A stretch of DNA of 21,407 bases from Bacillota bacterium (GTDB lineage: Bacteria; Bacillota; Clostridia; Lachnospirales; Lachnospiraceae), in NCBI GenBank assembly GCA_023411555.1, contig JAEYOQ010000034.1:1-21407 (forward strand). Reading direction: 5' to 3'. The notes under the pieces were generated by a model. It saw nothing but the letters and a program-made list of their open reading frames with translations. It was not told the DNA's origin and made no database searches. Positions 1-7,490 of the stretch are shown piece by piece (position 1 is the stretch's first letter; each line of letters opens with the position of its first letter). The position numbers and the translations under genes were made by a program.

Positions 1-89
1 CCCTGAAAGACTAACAGGTAGATAGGACAGAGGTGGAAGTGCGGTAACGCATGTAGCTGACTGTTACTAATAGGTCGAGGGCTTGACCT
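1..89 (+). rRNA. 23S ribosomal RNA, 3' end (partial)
   Basis: The first ~89 bases match the conserved 3' end of 23S rRNA as I know it: a GTTACTAATAGGTCGAGG segment followed by GCTTGACC, the strand that pairs with the 5' end of the molecule. The gene enters from the left edge, so only its end is present. The exact 3' terminus is placed by analogy near the GCTTGACC/TA junction and may be off by a few bases. No 5S gene follows in the window. Confidence 0.95.
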
Positions 90-144
90 AATATGGTTTG
101 TTATTAATTGGATGAATTATCATTTTCGTGTGTAGAGTAAGTCA

Positions 145-189
145 ATAAGTAAAGTAAGCAGGAGAACTTATGGTTTTTCTGTTTTTTTA
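145..189 (+). terminator. Probable rRNA operon terminator 1
   Basis: ATAAGT (145-150) pairs with ACTTAT (166-171) around a 15-base loop. A thymine-rich tract with two runs of Ts follows, to about 189. It lies about 55 bases past the 23S end. The stem is short, so this alone would be a modest terminator. Confidence 0.45.
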
Positions 190-221
190 TTTATATACAG
201 GATTACGATTAATTAGTTAGC

Positions 222-250
222 TCAAAACATATTTGTTTTGATGGTTTTTT
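222..250 (+). terminator. Probable rRNA operon terminator 2
   Basis: TCAAAACA (222-229) and TGTTTTGA (234-241) form a perfect 8-bp stem with a 4-base loop. TGG and six Ts (245-250) follow. This is a good intrinsic terminator shape and would back up the first hairpin, as tandem terminators often do after rRNA operons. Confidence 0.6.
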
Positions 251-450
251 GCATATCACTATCTTTTAAAAGCTAATAAGGTTGGCTGGAAGTAAGTCTT
301 AAAACAATGTTATGTTTTTATAATTTTACAGTTGATCTCTGGTGTAATATTATGAAATGGTATAGATCAAATAATGAAAGTTTTGTTATCCTAATTGGCT
401 TAATATAACTCTGCATAGAGATGGTATGCTAAAAGGGAGGAAAGTTACAG

Positions 451-1008
451 ATGATAATTTTAAAAATTAAACCTATTTTGATAGGAGAAAAAGTTCTACT
501 TCGTCCATTTCAATTAGAAGATATTCCGGCCATGGAAGAGTGCCTAAATGACCCCGAGGTTTTAAAATTTACAGGAAGCTCTCCTGTTTTCACGAAAGCT
601 TCAATCCACCAATGGTACAGTACAAGAAATGAGCAAGAAGATAGATTAGATCTTGCAATCGTAAAGAAAGACGATGATACAGTTGTTGGTGAAGTCGTAA
701 TTAATGAATATGACGAATCAAAACATAGTATGAATTTTCGAATCTTGATTGGACCGAAAGGAAGGGATCAAGGATTTGGATCTGAGGCAACAAAACTAAT
801 TGTTGATTATGTATTCCAAAATACAGATTTGAAGCAATTAACCTTAGGAGTATACGCTTTTAATCCTAGGGGAAAAAGGGTATATGAAAAGGTCGGATTT
901 ACTGTAGAAAGTATTGATAAGGACGATCTAGAGTTTGAGGGTCAGATGATAGATGCCATCAATATGGTACTAACGAGAGAAAGCTGGCAGTCTATTCCCA
1001 ATGATTGA
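451..1008 (+). CDS. GNAT N-acetyltransferase, RimJ/RimL-like
   Basis: A 185-residue cytoplasmic acetyltransferase of the RimJ/RimL branch of the GNAT superfamily, which moves acetyl groups from acetyl-CoA to an amine. The N-terminal GEKVLLRPFQLEDIPAM segment (12-28) is the usual start of the fold. The acetyl-CoA pyrophosphate loop (motif A) is GPKGRDQGFG at 101-110. Motif B, FNPRGKRVYEKVGF at 137-150, follows, with Arg in place of the more common Asn/Ala before the tyrosine. Length fits the family. The ATG is preceded by GGGAGG at 435-440. The gene is single, with a strong terminator just behind it. The acceptor cannot be told from sequence: ribosomal protein, antibiotic and small-metabolite acetylases all share this fold. 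Confidence 0.88.
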   Translation: MIILKIKPILIGEKVLLRPFQLEDIPAMEECLNDPEVLKFTGSSPVFTKASIHQWYSTRNEQEDRLDLAIVKKDDDTVVGEVVINEYDESKHSMNFRILIGPKGRDQGFGSEATKLIVDYVFQNTDLKQLTLGVYAFNPRGKRVYEKVGFTVESIDKDDLEFEGQMIDAINMVLTRESWQSIPND

Positions 1009-1071
1009 TTACGGTTACATTAATTCAATGTAAGGGACTTCGTAGATTAGCATTTTAATATTTATAATATA

Positions 1072-1100
1072 AGCTCAAGGCAAATAGCTTTGGGCTTTTT
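1072..1100 (+). terminator. Intrinsic terminator of the GNAT gene
   Basis: A 10-bp stem with two G-T wobbles (1072-1081 with 1087-1096) and the 5-base loop AAATA ends in five Ts (1096-1100). Textbook rho-independent shape, 64 bases past the stop codon. Confidence 0.85.
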
Positions 1101-1134
1101 GCATATTTAGGAAAAGAGATGCATTTTTTGTATA

Positions 1135-1163
1135 TTGACTTGTTAGAACATGTATTTTACAAT
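1135..1163 (+). promoter_or_regulatory. Sigma-A-type promoter for the LUD/GNAT pair
   Basis: TTGACT (1135-1140), a 17-base spacer and TACAAT (1158-1163). Transcription would start near 1170, leaving a leader of about 120 bases before the LUD gene. It lies directly after the preceding terminator, which fits a new transcription unit. Confidence 0.6.
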
Positions 1164-1175
1164 GGCTAATATACC

Positions 1176-1216
1176 AATATATGGGATGAGCTCCATTATA
1201 AGATAATATATGGGAT
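1176..1216 (+). repeat. 12-bp direct repeat downstream of promoter
   Basis: AATATATGGGAT occurs exactly at 1176-1187 and again at 1205-1216, 29 bases apart, just after the predicted transcription start. Two identical sites near three helical turns apart could bind a dimeric or cooperative regulator. AT-rich chance repetition is the alternative. Confidence 0.4.
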
Positions 1217-1288
1217 AGTTATATTTGGGTGATAATCAAAGAATAATGGTAATCTAACGTTAATGATAGGATAGGGAGAGGATTAGGT

Positions 1289-1906
1289 ATGGATGTAGAG
1301 AAGATAAAAAGGTTAAAGGATAATTTCAAGAAGAGAAATATTAGGGTCGAATATTTTGAGAACTTAGATGAGGTTAAATCATATATATTGGAGATGATAC
1401 CAAAGGCTTCAACTATTGGAGTAGGGCATTCTGGTACATTGCAAATGATGGATATAACTAGTACCTTAATAAAGAGAGGAAACACGGTTTATGATAAAGA
1501 ACTAGCATCAACGAAAGATGAGCGTAAAGATATTAAAAAGAAGGCACTGATAGCAGATTGGTATATTACTGGTTCAAATGCGATATCAGTTGATGGAAGA
1601 ATTGTTAATGTGGATCATAGCGGTAATCGAGTCGCTGCAATGACTTTTGGCCCCGATCAAGTAATAATCGTGGTTGGAGTAAACAAAGTCGTAGATACCT
1701 TGGAGGAGGCAATTAGTAGAGTTAAGAATGTAGCGTCTCCGTTAAACGCAAAAAGAGCAGGTTATAATCCACCATGTGTTGTACTGAATAAATGTGTAGA
1801 TTGTGTATCAAAAGAAAGAGTATGTAATTATCTTTCTATTATTGAAGGACAATTAGATGGGGATAGGATGAAAGTATTGATTGCTAATGTTGACTGTGGA
1901 TATTGA
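1289..1906 (+). CDS. LUD-domain (DUF162) protein
   Basis: A 205-residue protein of the LUD/DUF162 family, related to the LutC/YkgG lactate-utilisation proteins. The signature is clear: an N-terminal helix, GVGHSGT at 44-50, the central SGNRVAAMTFGPDQVIIVVGV stretch at about 111-131, and the PLNAKR element at 151-156. The tail carries Cys163, Cys169, Cys172 and Cys179 in a C-x5-C-x2-C-x6-C pattern typical of stand-alone members and probably metal binding. GGGAGAGG stands before the ATG. The lutA and lutB partners (Cys-rich and ferredoxin-like subunits) are absent here, so a role in lactate oxidation is not supported by context. This stand-alone form is common in anaerobic Clostridia and its substrate is unknown. 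Confidence 0.85.
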   Translation: MDVEKIKRLKDNFKKRNIRVEYFENLDEVKSYILEMIPKASTIGVGHSGTLQMMDITSTLIKRGNTVYDKELASTKDERKDIKKKALIADWYITGSNAISVDGRIVNVDHSGNRVAAMTFGPDQVIIVVGVNKVVDTLEEAISRVKNVASPLNAKRAGYNPPCVVLNKCVDCVSKERVCNYLSIIEGQLDGDRMKVLIANVDCGY

Positions 1907-1938
1907 GGATAGCCCTAATGAATAAAGGAGAATACACA

Positions 1939-2448
1939 ATGATAAAGTTAGTGAAACTGGATTACTGTTATAAAGAACAACTATTTGATATGATGGATGA
2001 ATGGACTACCACCGGTGAGAGAATAGTCCCTTATTCCATCAGAAAGAATGATTATAAGGATTTTGATACATATATGAAAGGTTTCACAAGCGAAGAACAA
2101 GGAGACTCAGGACATGTTCCTGCAACCACTCTTTTCTGTCTGGATGTTGAAAGAGATATCTTTGTCGGAGCTGTGAATATTCGACATTATTTAAACGAAG
2201 CCTTGTTATTAAATGGGGGGCATATCGGAGATGGTATCAGACCGTCTGAAAGAAGAAAGGGCTATGCTACGAAAATGATCGGTTTAGCTTTGGAGGAGTG
2301 TCGAAAACTTGGAAACGATAAAGTGCTGATGGTTTGCGATAAGAATAATATTGGTTCTGCGAAAAGTATAATGAATAATGGGGGTATTTTAGAAAATGAG
2401 ATAGAGATTGACGGTATCACTGAGCAGCGATACTGGATTGAATTATAG
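1939..2448 (+). CDS. GNAT N-acetyltransferase (COG3981-like)
   Basis: A 169-residue GNAT acetyltransferase of the predicted-acetyltransferase type that begins with a KLVKLDYCYKEQLFDMMDEW-like helix. The cofactor loop is RPSERRKGYATKM at 101-113, and the second conserved helix is KNNIGSAKSIMNNGG at 135-149. I start it at ATG 1939 because AAAGGAG (1924-1930) sits 8 bases upstream. The earlier in-frame TTG at 1903 and ATG at 1918 lack such a site, and 1903 would overlap the preceding stop. The gap to the LUD gene is 32 bases, so the two are probably co-transcribed. The acceptor is unknown. Confidence 0.85.
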   Translation: MIKLVKLDYCYKEQLFDMMDEWTTTGERIVPYSIRKNDYKDFDTYMKGFTSEEQGDSGHVPATTLFCLDVERDIFVGAVNIRHYLNEALLLNGGHIGDGIRPSERRKGYATKMIGLALEECRKLGNDKVLMVCDKNNIGSAKSIMNNGGILENEIEIDGITEQRYWIEL

Positions 2449-2498
2449 GCAGTCTAAGACCATACAGCAGAGAATACCACAAAATCCGAGTGTTTGTG

Positions 2499-2516
2499 AC
2501 TTTACAAAAGTAAAGT
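2499..2516. promoter_or_regulatory. Perfect inverted repeat over the -35 element
   Basis: ACTTTAC and GTAAAGT form a perfect 7-bp dyad around AAAA and cover the -35 hexamer of the next promoter. A dyad placed there would suit a repressor operator. A second short dyad, CACAAA/TTTGTG (2478-2483/2493-2498), lies immediately upstream. Confidence 0.4.
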
Positions 2517-2529
2517 TTAACACTATAAT
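2501..2529 (+). promoter_or_regulatory. Strong sigma-A-type promoter before the CheW-like gene
   Basis: TTTACA (2501-2506), exactly 17 bases, TATAAT (2524-2529): one mismatch in total from consensus. Start of transcription is expected near 2536, 70 bases before the CheW-like start codon. Confidence 0.75.
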
Positions 2530-2604
2530 ATACTTAGATTATTAGTTACTTCATATATTTTTAAGAATGGTGAAGCAGATAGATATACATACGGAGGTAG
2601 TAGC

Positions 2605-3084
2605 ATGGAAAAGGGCAGTCTAGTGAATGAGACAATAAAAGAAATAGAAATATTAGAGTTTAGAGTGGGCGGTAATTCTTATGGAATTAATGTAAATGAT
2701 ATTCGTGAGATACTGCCTTTTAACACGAAGCCTATGTGGGTACCCAATGCTAATCCTTGTATTGAAGGTATCATAAAACCCAGAGACTTCTTGATTCCGA
2801 TTATTAACCTAGGTAAGGTTCTAAAGCTGGAGCATGTCGATGAAGCCGGCAATGAGATGCTTATCGTAACAAGTATTAATAATTTGAATATTGCTATTCA
2901 TGTCGATAGTGTAAGAGGTATTCATACATTATTATCAAATGAAGTTAAAAAGCCAGGAAAGAAGGTATCTACTACTTTCAAGGAAGCAGTAGAAGGAATC
3001 TTGCCTCATGATGATTATTTCATTGAATTACTTGATTACAGAAGGATATTTAAAGAGGTGAATCAAGAAATAAACCTTGATTAA
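2605..3084 (+). CDS. Stand-alone CheW-domain protein
   Basis: A 159-residue CheW-like protein, the SH3-barrel adaptor fold that couples chemoreceptors to the CheA kinase in the cytoplasm. IEILEFRVGGNSYGINVNDI (about 14-33) is the typical first strand pair, with IREILPF after it. The IEGIIKPRDFLIPIINL segment and the later VEGILPHDDYFIELLDYRRI strand complete the fold, covering nearly the whole protein with only a short tail. ACGGAGGT precedes the ATG. There is no cheA, receptor or flagellar gene nearby and it has its own promoter, so it may serve a dispersed receptor set or an unrelated signalling complex. A CheV without its receiver domain is the alternative reading. Confidence 0.85.
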   Translation: MEKGSLVNETIKEIEILEFRVGGNSYGINVNDIREILPFNTKPMWVPNANPCIEGIIKPRDFLIPIINLGKVLKLEHVDEAGNEMLIVTSINNLNIAIHVDSVRGIHTLLSNEVKKPGKKVSTTFKEAVEGILPHDDYFIELLDYRRIFKEVNQEINLD

Positions 3085-3182
3085 GCTATGATTTTTACAA
3101 ATGGTATTAATTTATTTGGTGTATTGTTCGATATATGAATATATACTAGAGTTTTTTTACAAATTTACTGGACGGTGTGTTG

Positions 3183-5120
3183 ATGGCAAAATGTAAGAGT
3201 TGTAAAACTAATATCCCGGAGGGAACAGAATACTGTGCAGACTGCCATGATAAGGTTGTTGCGAAAGCAAACGAGTCTTATTTGGACAGTCTTTTAAGCT
3301 CGGTAAAAATTGATACTCCAATGGAAAATATATACAAGAAAAAGAATGATACGAATGAGGATAACTACAGCCCTGACAATGACATCAATCTGATTAATGG
3401 GAATGGTTTAGAGCAAGCCTCTGAACCCAGGCAAAATGAATCGTCTGTACATACTCTTGAAACAGATTTGGATGATCTGTATGAGGTTGATTATAGGGAC
3501 ATAGAAGATTTTAATCAATTTGATTTAGATGAAGATTTGAGCGAAGTTGACAGTGATATTATGATTGACGATGAAGAGCTGTTTGGAGAAAGCTTGACCG
3601 AATTGTTGGGACAAGATAACCTTAATAATGAATATGATATGCAGATGGAAGAAATTCCGTCTTCTGAGGAGAAGCTTCTCGTCGAACCAAATAATGATGA
3701 TATAATGGCTAATGTTGCTATGATGCTTGATGAGAACCCAGAAGCTTCAATACCATTGAATTCTGATCAGCCTGATGAGGAAGCTAGTGGATTGGCTGAA
3801 GACCTAGGAATTGACCTAGATCTGGATGAGTTATTAGGGAGCCTTGCTCAAGAAACAGAAGCTACTGAGGAGAATAGTATGGCTAACCTGGATGATGATA
3901 TGTTCACTACCTTTGAAAGTGATGATATTACCGAATTATTATCCTCTAGTAACTCAAATGACGCTGAGGAAGAGGTTTTCGAGCAGCTTGAACCAGATCA
4001 TGATGAAATTTTGAGCTTGTTGAGTCAAGTATCGGATGAGGATGAAACAGCAGAGGATATCCGTGCAATCAGTGAGATGCTATCCGGTAATCTGAGTTTG
4101 GCCAGGGAAACTAATATGCCATCCGATGTAGGAGAGGTGTTCTCTGATGCACTCACAGCTGTTAGCTCTTTGAATGACTATGATATAGAGCAAGATATGC
4201 TTTTTGGTAATAATCCTGATTCGGAGCCTAAAAAAGGTAAGAAAGGCAAAAAGGAGAAGGTAGTAAAAGAGAAGAAAGTTAAAGAGAAGAAAGTAAAAGA
4301 AAAGGCTGCTGAAGACGCTCCTAAGCAGAGCCTTTTCCAACGTTTGTTTGGGAATGTCAAGGATAGCAAGACAGCTGAGCAATTCGAAGAGGAGCAAAAG
4401 AAGCTGACCGAACCCAAGGTGGAGAAGAAAAAGAAGGCTAAGAATAAAAATAACGCTGCTGTCTCCGGTGATGAAGAAGATGCTACTTCTAAGAAGAAGG
4501 GTGGCAAGGCTAAGGCTTCCAAGAAGGCTGATAAGAAGGATAAAATAGAGAAGAAGAAGAAAACGAAGGAAGTAATTGAGGTTATTGACGAAATAGATGA
4601 GGATCCGGGAAGAATCAATCGGTTAGGTGCTGCTGTCGTATTTTTCTTCTTTGGAATTCTAGCGACAATCTTAGTTCTAGGAACCAATATTCTTACCTAT
4701 AGCTTAAATATTCAACATGCAGCAAATTATTTTAATCATCGTAAATATAACCAAGCTTATAATGAAGTATATGGTGTGGATATTAAGGATGAGGACATCG
4801 CACTTTATGATAAAATTCAAACAGTTATGTTTGTAAATAAGCAATTAAACTCCTATAATAATTATTACTCTATAGGGCAATACCCTGAGGCTTTGGATTC
4901 CTTACTCAAAGGACTCAGCCGCTATGATAAATATATTGAACTTGCAACTATGCTTGGAATCGAATCAGATTTAGTTTATGTAAGATCACAAATCCTTGCT
5001 GAACTGAACAATGTATTTGAGCTTACAGAGAAGGATGCAATGAAGATATTATCCTATAATAACAAGGAGGATTATAGTTTAGCGGTTTATGAAGTTGTTT
5101 TAGAGAAAATAAGTAATTAA
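3183..5120 (+). CDS. Zinc-ribbon, acidic/Lys-rich, single-pass membrane protein
   Basis: A 645-residue protein I cannot assign to a named family. In order: an N-terminal zinc ribbon with Cys4, Cys7, Cys18 and Cys21; a roughly 350-residue acidic, Asp/Glu-rich region of low complexity with DDLYEVDYRD- and LDLDELLGSL-like pieces, likely disordered; a Lys-rich region (about 350-470) with repeated VKEKK units; one transmembrane helix at about 480-505 with FFFFGILATILVLG; and a C-terminal domain of ~140 residues with TPR-like helix pairs (NHRKYNQAYNEVYG, SIGQYPEALDSLLKGL), probably outside the membrane. I start it at ATG 3183; GTG at 3177 is 6 bases earlier and equally close to the weak GGACGGTG site. 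hisH follows after 25 bases, so they may share a transcript. Confidence 0.75.
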   Translation: MAKCKSCKTNIPEGTEYCADCHDKVVAKANESYLDSLLSSVKIDTPMENIYKKKNDTNEDNYSPDNDINLINGNGLEQASEPRQNESSVHTLETDLDDLYEVDYRDIEDFNQFDLDEDLSEVDSDIMIDDEELFGESLTELLGQDNLNNEYDMQMEEIPSSEEKLLVEPNNDDIMANVAMMLDENPEASIPLNSDQPDEEASGLAEDLGIDLDLDELLGSLAQETEATEENSMANLDDDMFTTFESDDITELLSSSNSNDAEEEVFEQLEPDHDEILSLLSQVSDEDETAEDIRAISEMLSGNLSLARETNMPSDVGEVFSDALTAVSSLNDYDIEQDMLFGNNPDSEPKKGKKGKKEKVVKEKKVKEKKVKEKAAEDAPKQSLFQRLFGNVKDSKTAEQFEEEQKKLTEPKVEKKKKAKNKNNAAVSGDEEDATSKKKGGKAKASKKADKKDKIEKKKKTKEVIEVIDEIDEDPGRINRLGAAVVFFFFGILATILVLGTNILTYSLNIQHAANYFNHRKYNQAYNEVYGVDIKDEDIALYDKIQTVMFVNKQLNSYNNYYSIGQYPEALDSLLKGLSRYDKYIELATMLGIESDLVYVRSQILAELNNVFELTEKDAMKILSYNNKEDYSLAVYEVVLEKISN

Positions 5121-5145
5121 AAGATGCTGGGAAGGATTTGGAGAT

Positions 5146-5751
5146 ATGATTGCTATAATTGATTATGATGCAGGTAATTTGAAAAGTGTGGAGAAGGCTT
5201 TGCTTCATATTGGTGAAGAAGCCTTAATAACTAGAGATGTAGATCAGTTACTAAAAGCTGATAAGGTTATTCTACCGGGAGTAGGTCATTTTGGAGATGC
5301 TATGGCTAAGCTGCATCATTATCAATTAGTAGAAGTAATCAAGGATATTATTATAAAGAAAACTCCATTTCTGGGTATATGCCTTGGTATGCAGGTGCTT
5401 TTTGAAAGCAGTGAGGAAGCCGGAGGAGTAGAGGGCCTATCGATTCTAAAAGGAGATATTCTTCGCATTCCTGATGCCCAAGGTGTAAAAATCCCTCATA
5501 TGGGCTGGAATTCACTTACCATCAAGGAGGATGCAAAATTATATCAAGGCATCGAGGAGCAAGCTTATGTATATTTTGTCCATTCCTATTATCTGAAAGC
5601 CAACGATCCAAAGGATGTTGCAGCTACTACACATTATAGTACTTTAATCGATGCTTCTGTAGAGAGGGATAATGTGTTTGGGTGTCAGTTCCATCCGGAG
5701 AAGAGTGGTGAAATTGGTCTTCGTATTCTGAAGAATTTTGCATGTCTTTGA
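5146..5751 (+). CDS. hisH: Imidazole glycerol phosphate synthase, glutaminase subunit
   Basis: The class I glutamine amidotransferase of histidine biosynthesis: it frees ammonia from glutamine and passes it through the HisF barrel. At 201 residues it has the normal length. The nucleophile is Cys79 in LGICLGMQ, and the His183-Glu185 pair sits in FHPEKSG. The oxyanion-loop PGVG is at 44-47 and the HMGWN element at 118-122. GGAAGG/GGAG lies just before the ATG. hisF follows after 37 bases, giving the complete synthase. The other his genes are not in this window. Confidence 0.96.
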   Translation: MIAIIDYDAGNLKSVEKALLHIGEEALITRDVDQLLKADKVILPGVGHFGDAMAKLHHYQLVEVIKDIIIKKTPFLGICLGMQVLFESSEEAGGVEGLSILKGDILRIPDAQGVKIPHMGWNSLTIKEDAKLYQGIEEQAYVYFVHSYYLKANDPKDVAATTHYSTLIDASVERDNVFGCQFHPEKSGEIGLRILKNFACL

Positions 5752-5788
5752 GTAATGCAGACAGATAAGAAAGGATGGTAAAGGGAGA

Positions 5789-6550
5789 ATGTTAACGAAA
5801 AGAATTATTCCGTGCCTGGATGTTCATAACGGACGTGTTGTAAAAGGAATTAATTTTGTAAATCTTCGGGATGCTGGTGATCCAGTTGAGGTTGGAGCAG
5901 CTTATGATAAGGCTGGAGCAGATGAATTGGTATTTCTTGATATAACTGCTTCCTCAGATGCCAGAACCATTAAGCTTGATATGGTAAGAAGAGTCGCAGA
6001 GACCGTCTTTATTCCCTTTACTGTTGGTGGAGGTATCCGTACAGTAGAGGACTTTAAGATGATTCTTCGTGAGGGTGCGGATAAAATCGCAGTAAATACC
6101 GCAGCAATCCTTAATCCGACTCTGATTAGCGAAGCGGCATATAAATTTGGTAGTCAATGTGTCGTTCTGGCAATTGATGCAAAACGAAGAGAAGACGGTT
6201 CCGGTTGGAATATCTATAAGAATGGCGGAAGAGTTGATATGGGAATTGATGCTGTTGAATGGGCAGTAAAAGCTTGTGAATTAGGGGCTGGAGAGATTCT
6301 TCTTACAAGTATGGATTGTGACGGTACCAAGGATGGTTATGACCTGGAATTGACCAGAGCAATATCTGAGAATGTATCAGTACCGGTAATTGCCTCAGGA
6401 GGCGCCGGAACGATGGAACATTTTTATGATGCTCTGACTACGGGTAAAGCAGATGCGGCATTGGCTGCTTCTCTGTTTCACTATAAAGAGCTGGAGATCC
6501 TTGAACTAAAGCATTACCTCAAGGACAAGGGGATCAGTGTCAGACTTTAA
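5789..6550 (+). CDS. hisF: Imidazole glycerol phosphate synthase, cyclase subunit
   Basis: The (beta/alpha)8-barrel cyclase that combines PRFAR with ammonia from HisH to give imidazole glycerol phosphate and AICAR. It has 253 residues, the standard size. The catalytic aspartates Asp11 (in IPCLDVHNGRVVKG) and Asp130 (in LAIDAKR) are both present, and the phosphate-binding loops TVGGGIR (78-84) and ASGGAG are intact. The start is ATG 5789 with AAGGATGG at 5771-5778. The downstream end carries a hairpin that may be a weak terminator. All residues known to matter look normal. Confidence 0.97.
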   Translation: MLTKRIIPCLDVHNGRVVKGINFVNLRDAGDPVEVGAAYDKAGADELVFLDITASSDARTIKLDMVRRVAETVFIPFTVGGGIRTVEDFKMILREGADKIAVNTAAILNPTLISEAAYKFGSQCVVLAIDAKRREDGSGWNIYKNGGRVDMGIDAVEWAVKACELGAGEILLTSMDCDGTKDGYDLELTRAISENVSVPVIASGGAGTMEHFYDALTTGKADAALAASLFHYKELEILELKHYLKDKGISVRL

Positions 6551-6608
6551 GACCCTTCATTTTTCCGTGAAACAGACTGTTGTGACGCAAGTTTATAACG
6601 ATAGAAAT

Positions 6609-6642
6609 TAGCCGGAGGGACTGTATCAAATCCAACCGGCTA
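6609..6642 (+). terminator. Hairpin after hisF, weak terminator candidate
   Basis: TAGCCGG (6609-6615) pairs perfectly with CCGGCTA (6636-6642) over a 20-base loop. The following TTATTAAGTTTA is not a proper T run, so termination would be partial. It sits 25 bases before the ung start codon and may act on that gene instead. Confidence 0.35.
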
Positions 6643-6666
6643 TTATTAAGTTTATGAGGTGATAAA

Positions 6667-7344
6667 ATGAGTGCTATTAATAATGATTGGTTAGAGGTAA
6701 TTGGCAAGGAATTTCGACAGCCCTATTATACTGAGTTATATAAATTCGTTAAATCAGAATACAGCAGAGCAGTGATCTATCCGAATGCCGAAGATATCTT
6801 CAATGCTTTTCATCTTACTCCCTTAGGCAATGTAAGGGTAGTAATCCTGGGACAGGACCCTTATCACAATGAGGGACAGGCACACGGTTTATGCTTTTCG
6901 GTAAAGCCCCAGGTTGAGACACCACCCTCCCTTGTTAACATCTATAAGGAGCTGCAGGATGATTTGGGCTGTTACATACCGAATAACGGATATTTGGAGA
7001 AATGGGCCAAGCAGGGAGTGCTATTGCTGAATACTGTTCTTACGGTACGAGCTCATCAAGCCAATTCCCATCAGGGTATGGGCTGGGAACGTTTTACGGA
7101 TGCGGTAATCCAGGCGGTAAATGCGCAGGATAGGCCAATCGTTTTTCTCCTGTGGGGGCGACCTGCGCAGCAGAAACGGTCTATGTTAAATAATCCGAAG
7201 CATCTAATTCTGGAGGCACCTCACCCGAGTCCCTTATCTGCATATCGTGGCTTTTTTGGCTGCAGGCACTTCAGTAAGACCAATGCTTTTCTTGGGGAGA
7301 ATGGTATGGAGCCAATTGATTGGCAGATTGAAAATCTTTGTTGA
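6667..7344 (+). CDS. ung: Uracil-DNA glycosylase, family 1
   Basis: Removes uracil from DNA, the first step of base excision repair. The 225-residue length is typical. The water-activating loop GQDPYHN lies at 62-68 with catalytic Asp64, the uracil-binding LLNTVLTVR at 120-128, and the leucine-intercalation loop HPSPLSAYRGF at 186-196 with catalytic His186. GAGGTGA stands at normal distance from the ATG. Nothing is unusual. An in-frame or alternate-frame extension downstream is not supported. The gene is probably monocistronic or read through from hisF. Confidence 0.97.
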   Translation: MSAINNDWLEVIGKEFRQPYYTELYKFVKSEYSRAVIYPNAEDIFNAFHLTPLGNVRVVILGQDPYHNEGQAHGLCFSVKPQVETPPSLVNIYKELQDDLGCYIPNNGYLEKWAKQGVLLLNTVLTVRAHQANSHQGMGWERFTDAVIQAVNAQDRPIVFLLWGRPAQQKRSMLNNPKHLILEAPHPSPLSAYRGFFGCRHFSKTNAFLGENGMEPIDWQIENLC

Positions 7345-7490
7345 AGTAATACGCAAGAATAGTAAAAGCAATCATAAATTTCTTCGGTTAATTTTCATAA
7401 AGCATAGAATAATAGGTATAGATTCTGGTAAAAGGTAGAAGATATATTCTATATGAAAATAGTGGATGAACTTAATCGGAGGACATAATT

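Larger units (their letters stand above)
91..450. other. Intergenic spacer after rRNA operon, no gene
   Basis: This 360-base stretch holds two terminator-like hairpins (145-189 and 222-250). I see no open reading frame with a plausible ribosome binding site, no 5S rRNA and no tRNA cloverleaf on either strand. The last 20 bases contain the GGGAGG ribosome binding site of the gene at 451. A weak -10-like TATAAC at 404-409 is the only promoter candidate for that gene, and it has no convincing -35. Confidence 0.6.

Noticed and set aside
91..450. Search for 5S rRNA or tRNA after the 23S gene
   Set aside because: No conserved 5S core sequence and no cloverleaf with T-loop GTTCGAnTC seen on either strand.
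1219..1485. 88-residue minus-strand frame over the LUD gene
   Set aside because: Antisense shadow of a clearly recognised gene and its leader.
2478..2498. CACAAA/TTTGTG hairpin as terminator of the second GNAT gene
   Set aside because: No T run follows it; it may belong with the promoter dyad, but alone it is too weak to call.
4080..4687. Two minus-strand frames rich in Phe/Ser/Leu
   Set aside because: They are antisense images of the Lys-rich codons (AAG/AAA) of the large membrane protein; no ribosome binding sites.
7247..7438. 63-residue frame overlapping the end of ung
   Set aside because: Out of frame with ung, mostly within it, and without a ribosome binding site.
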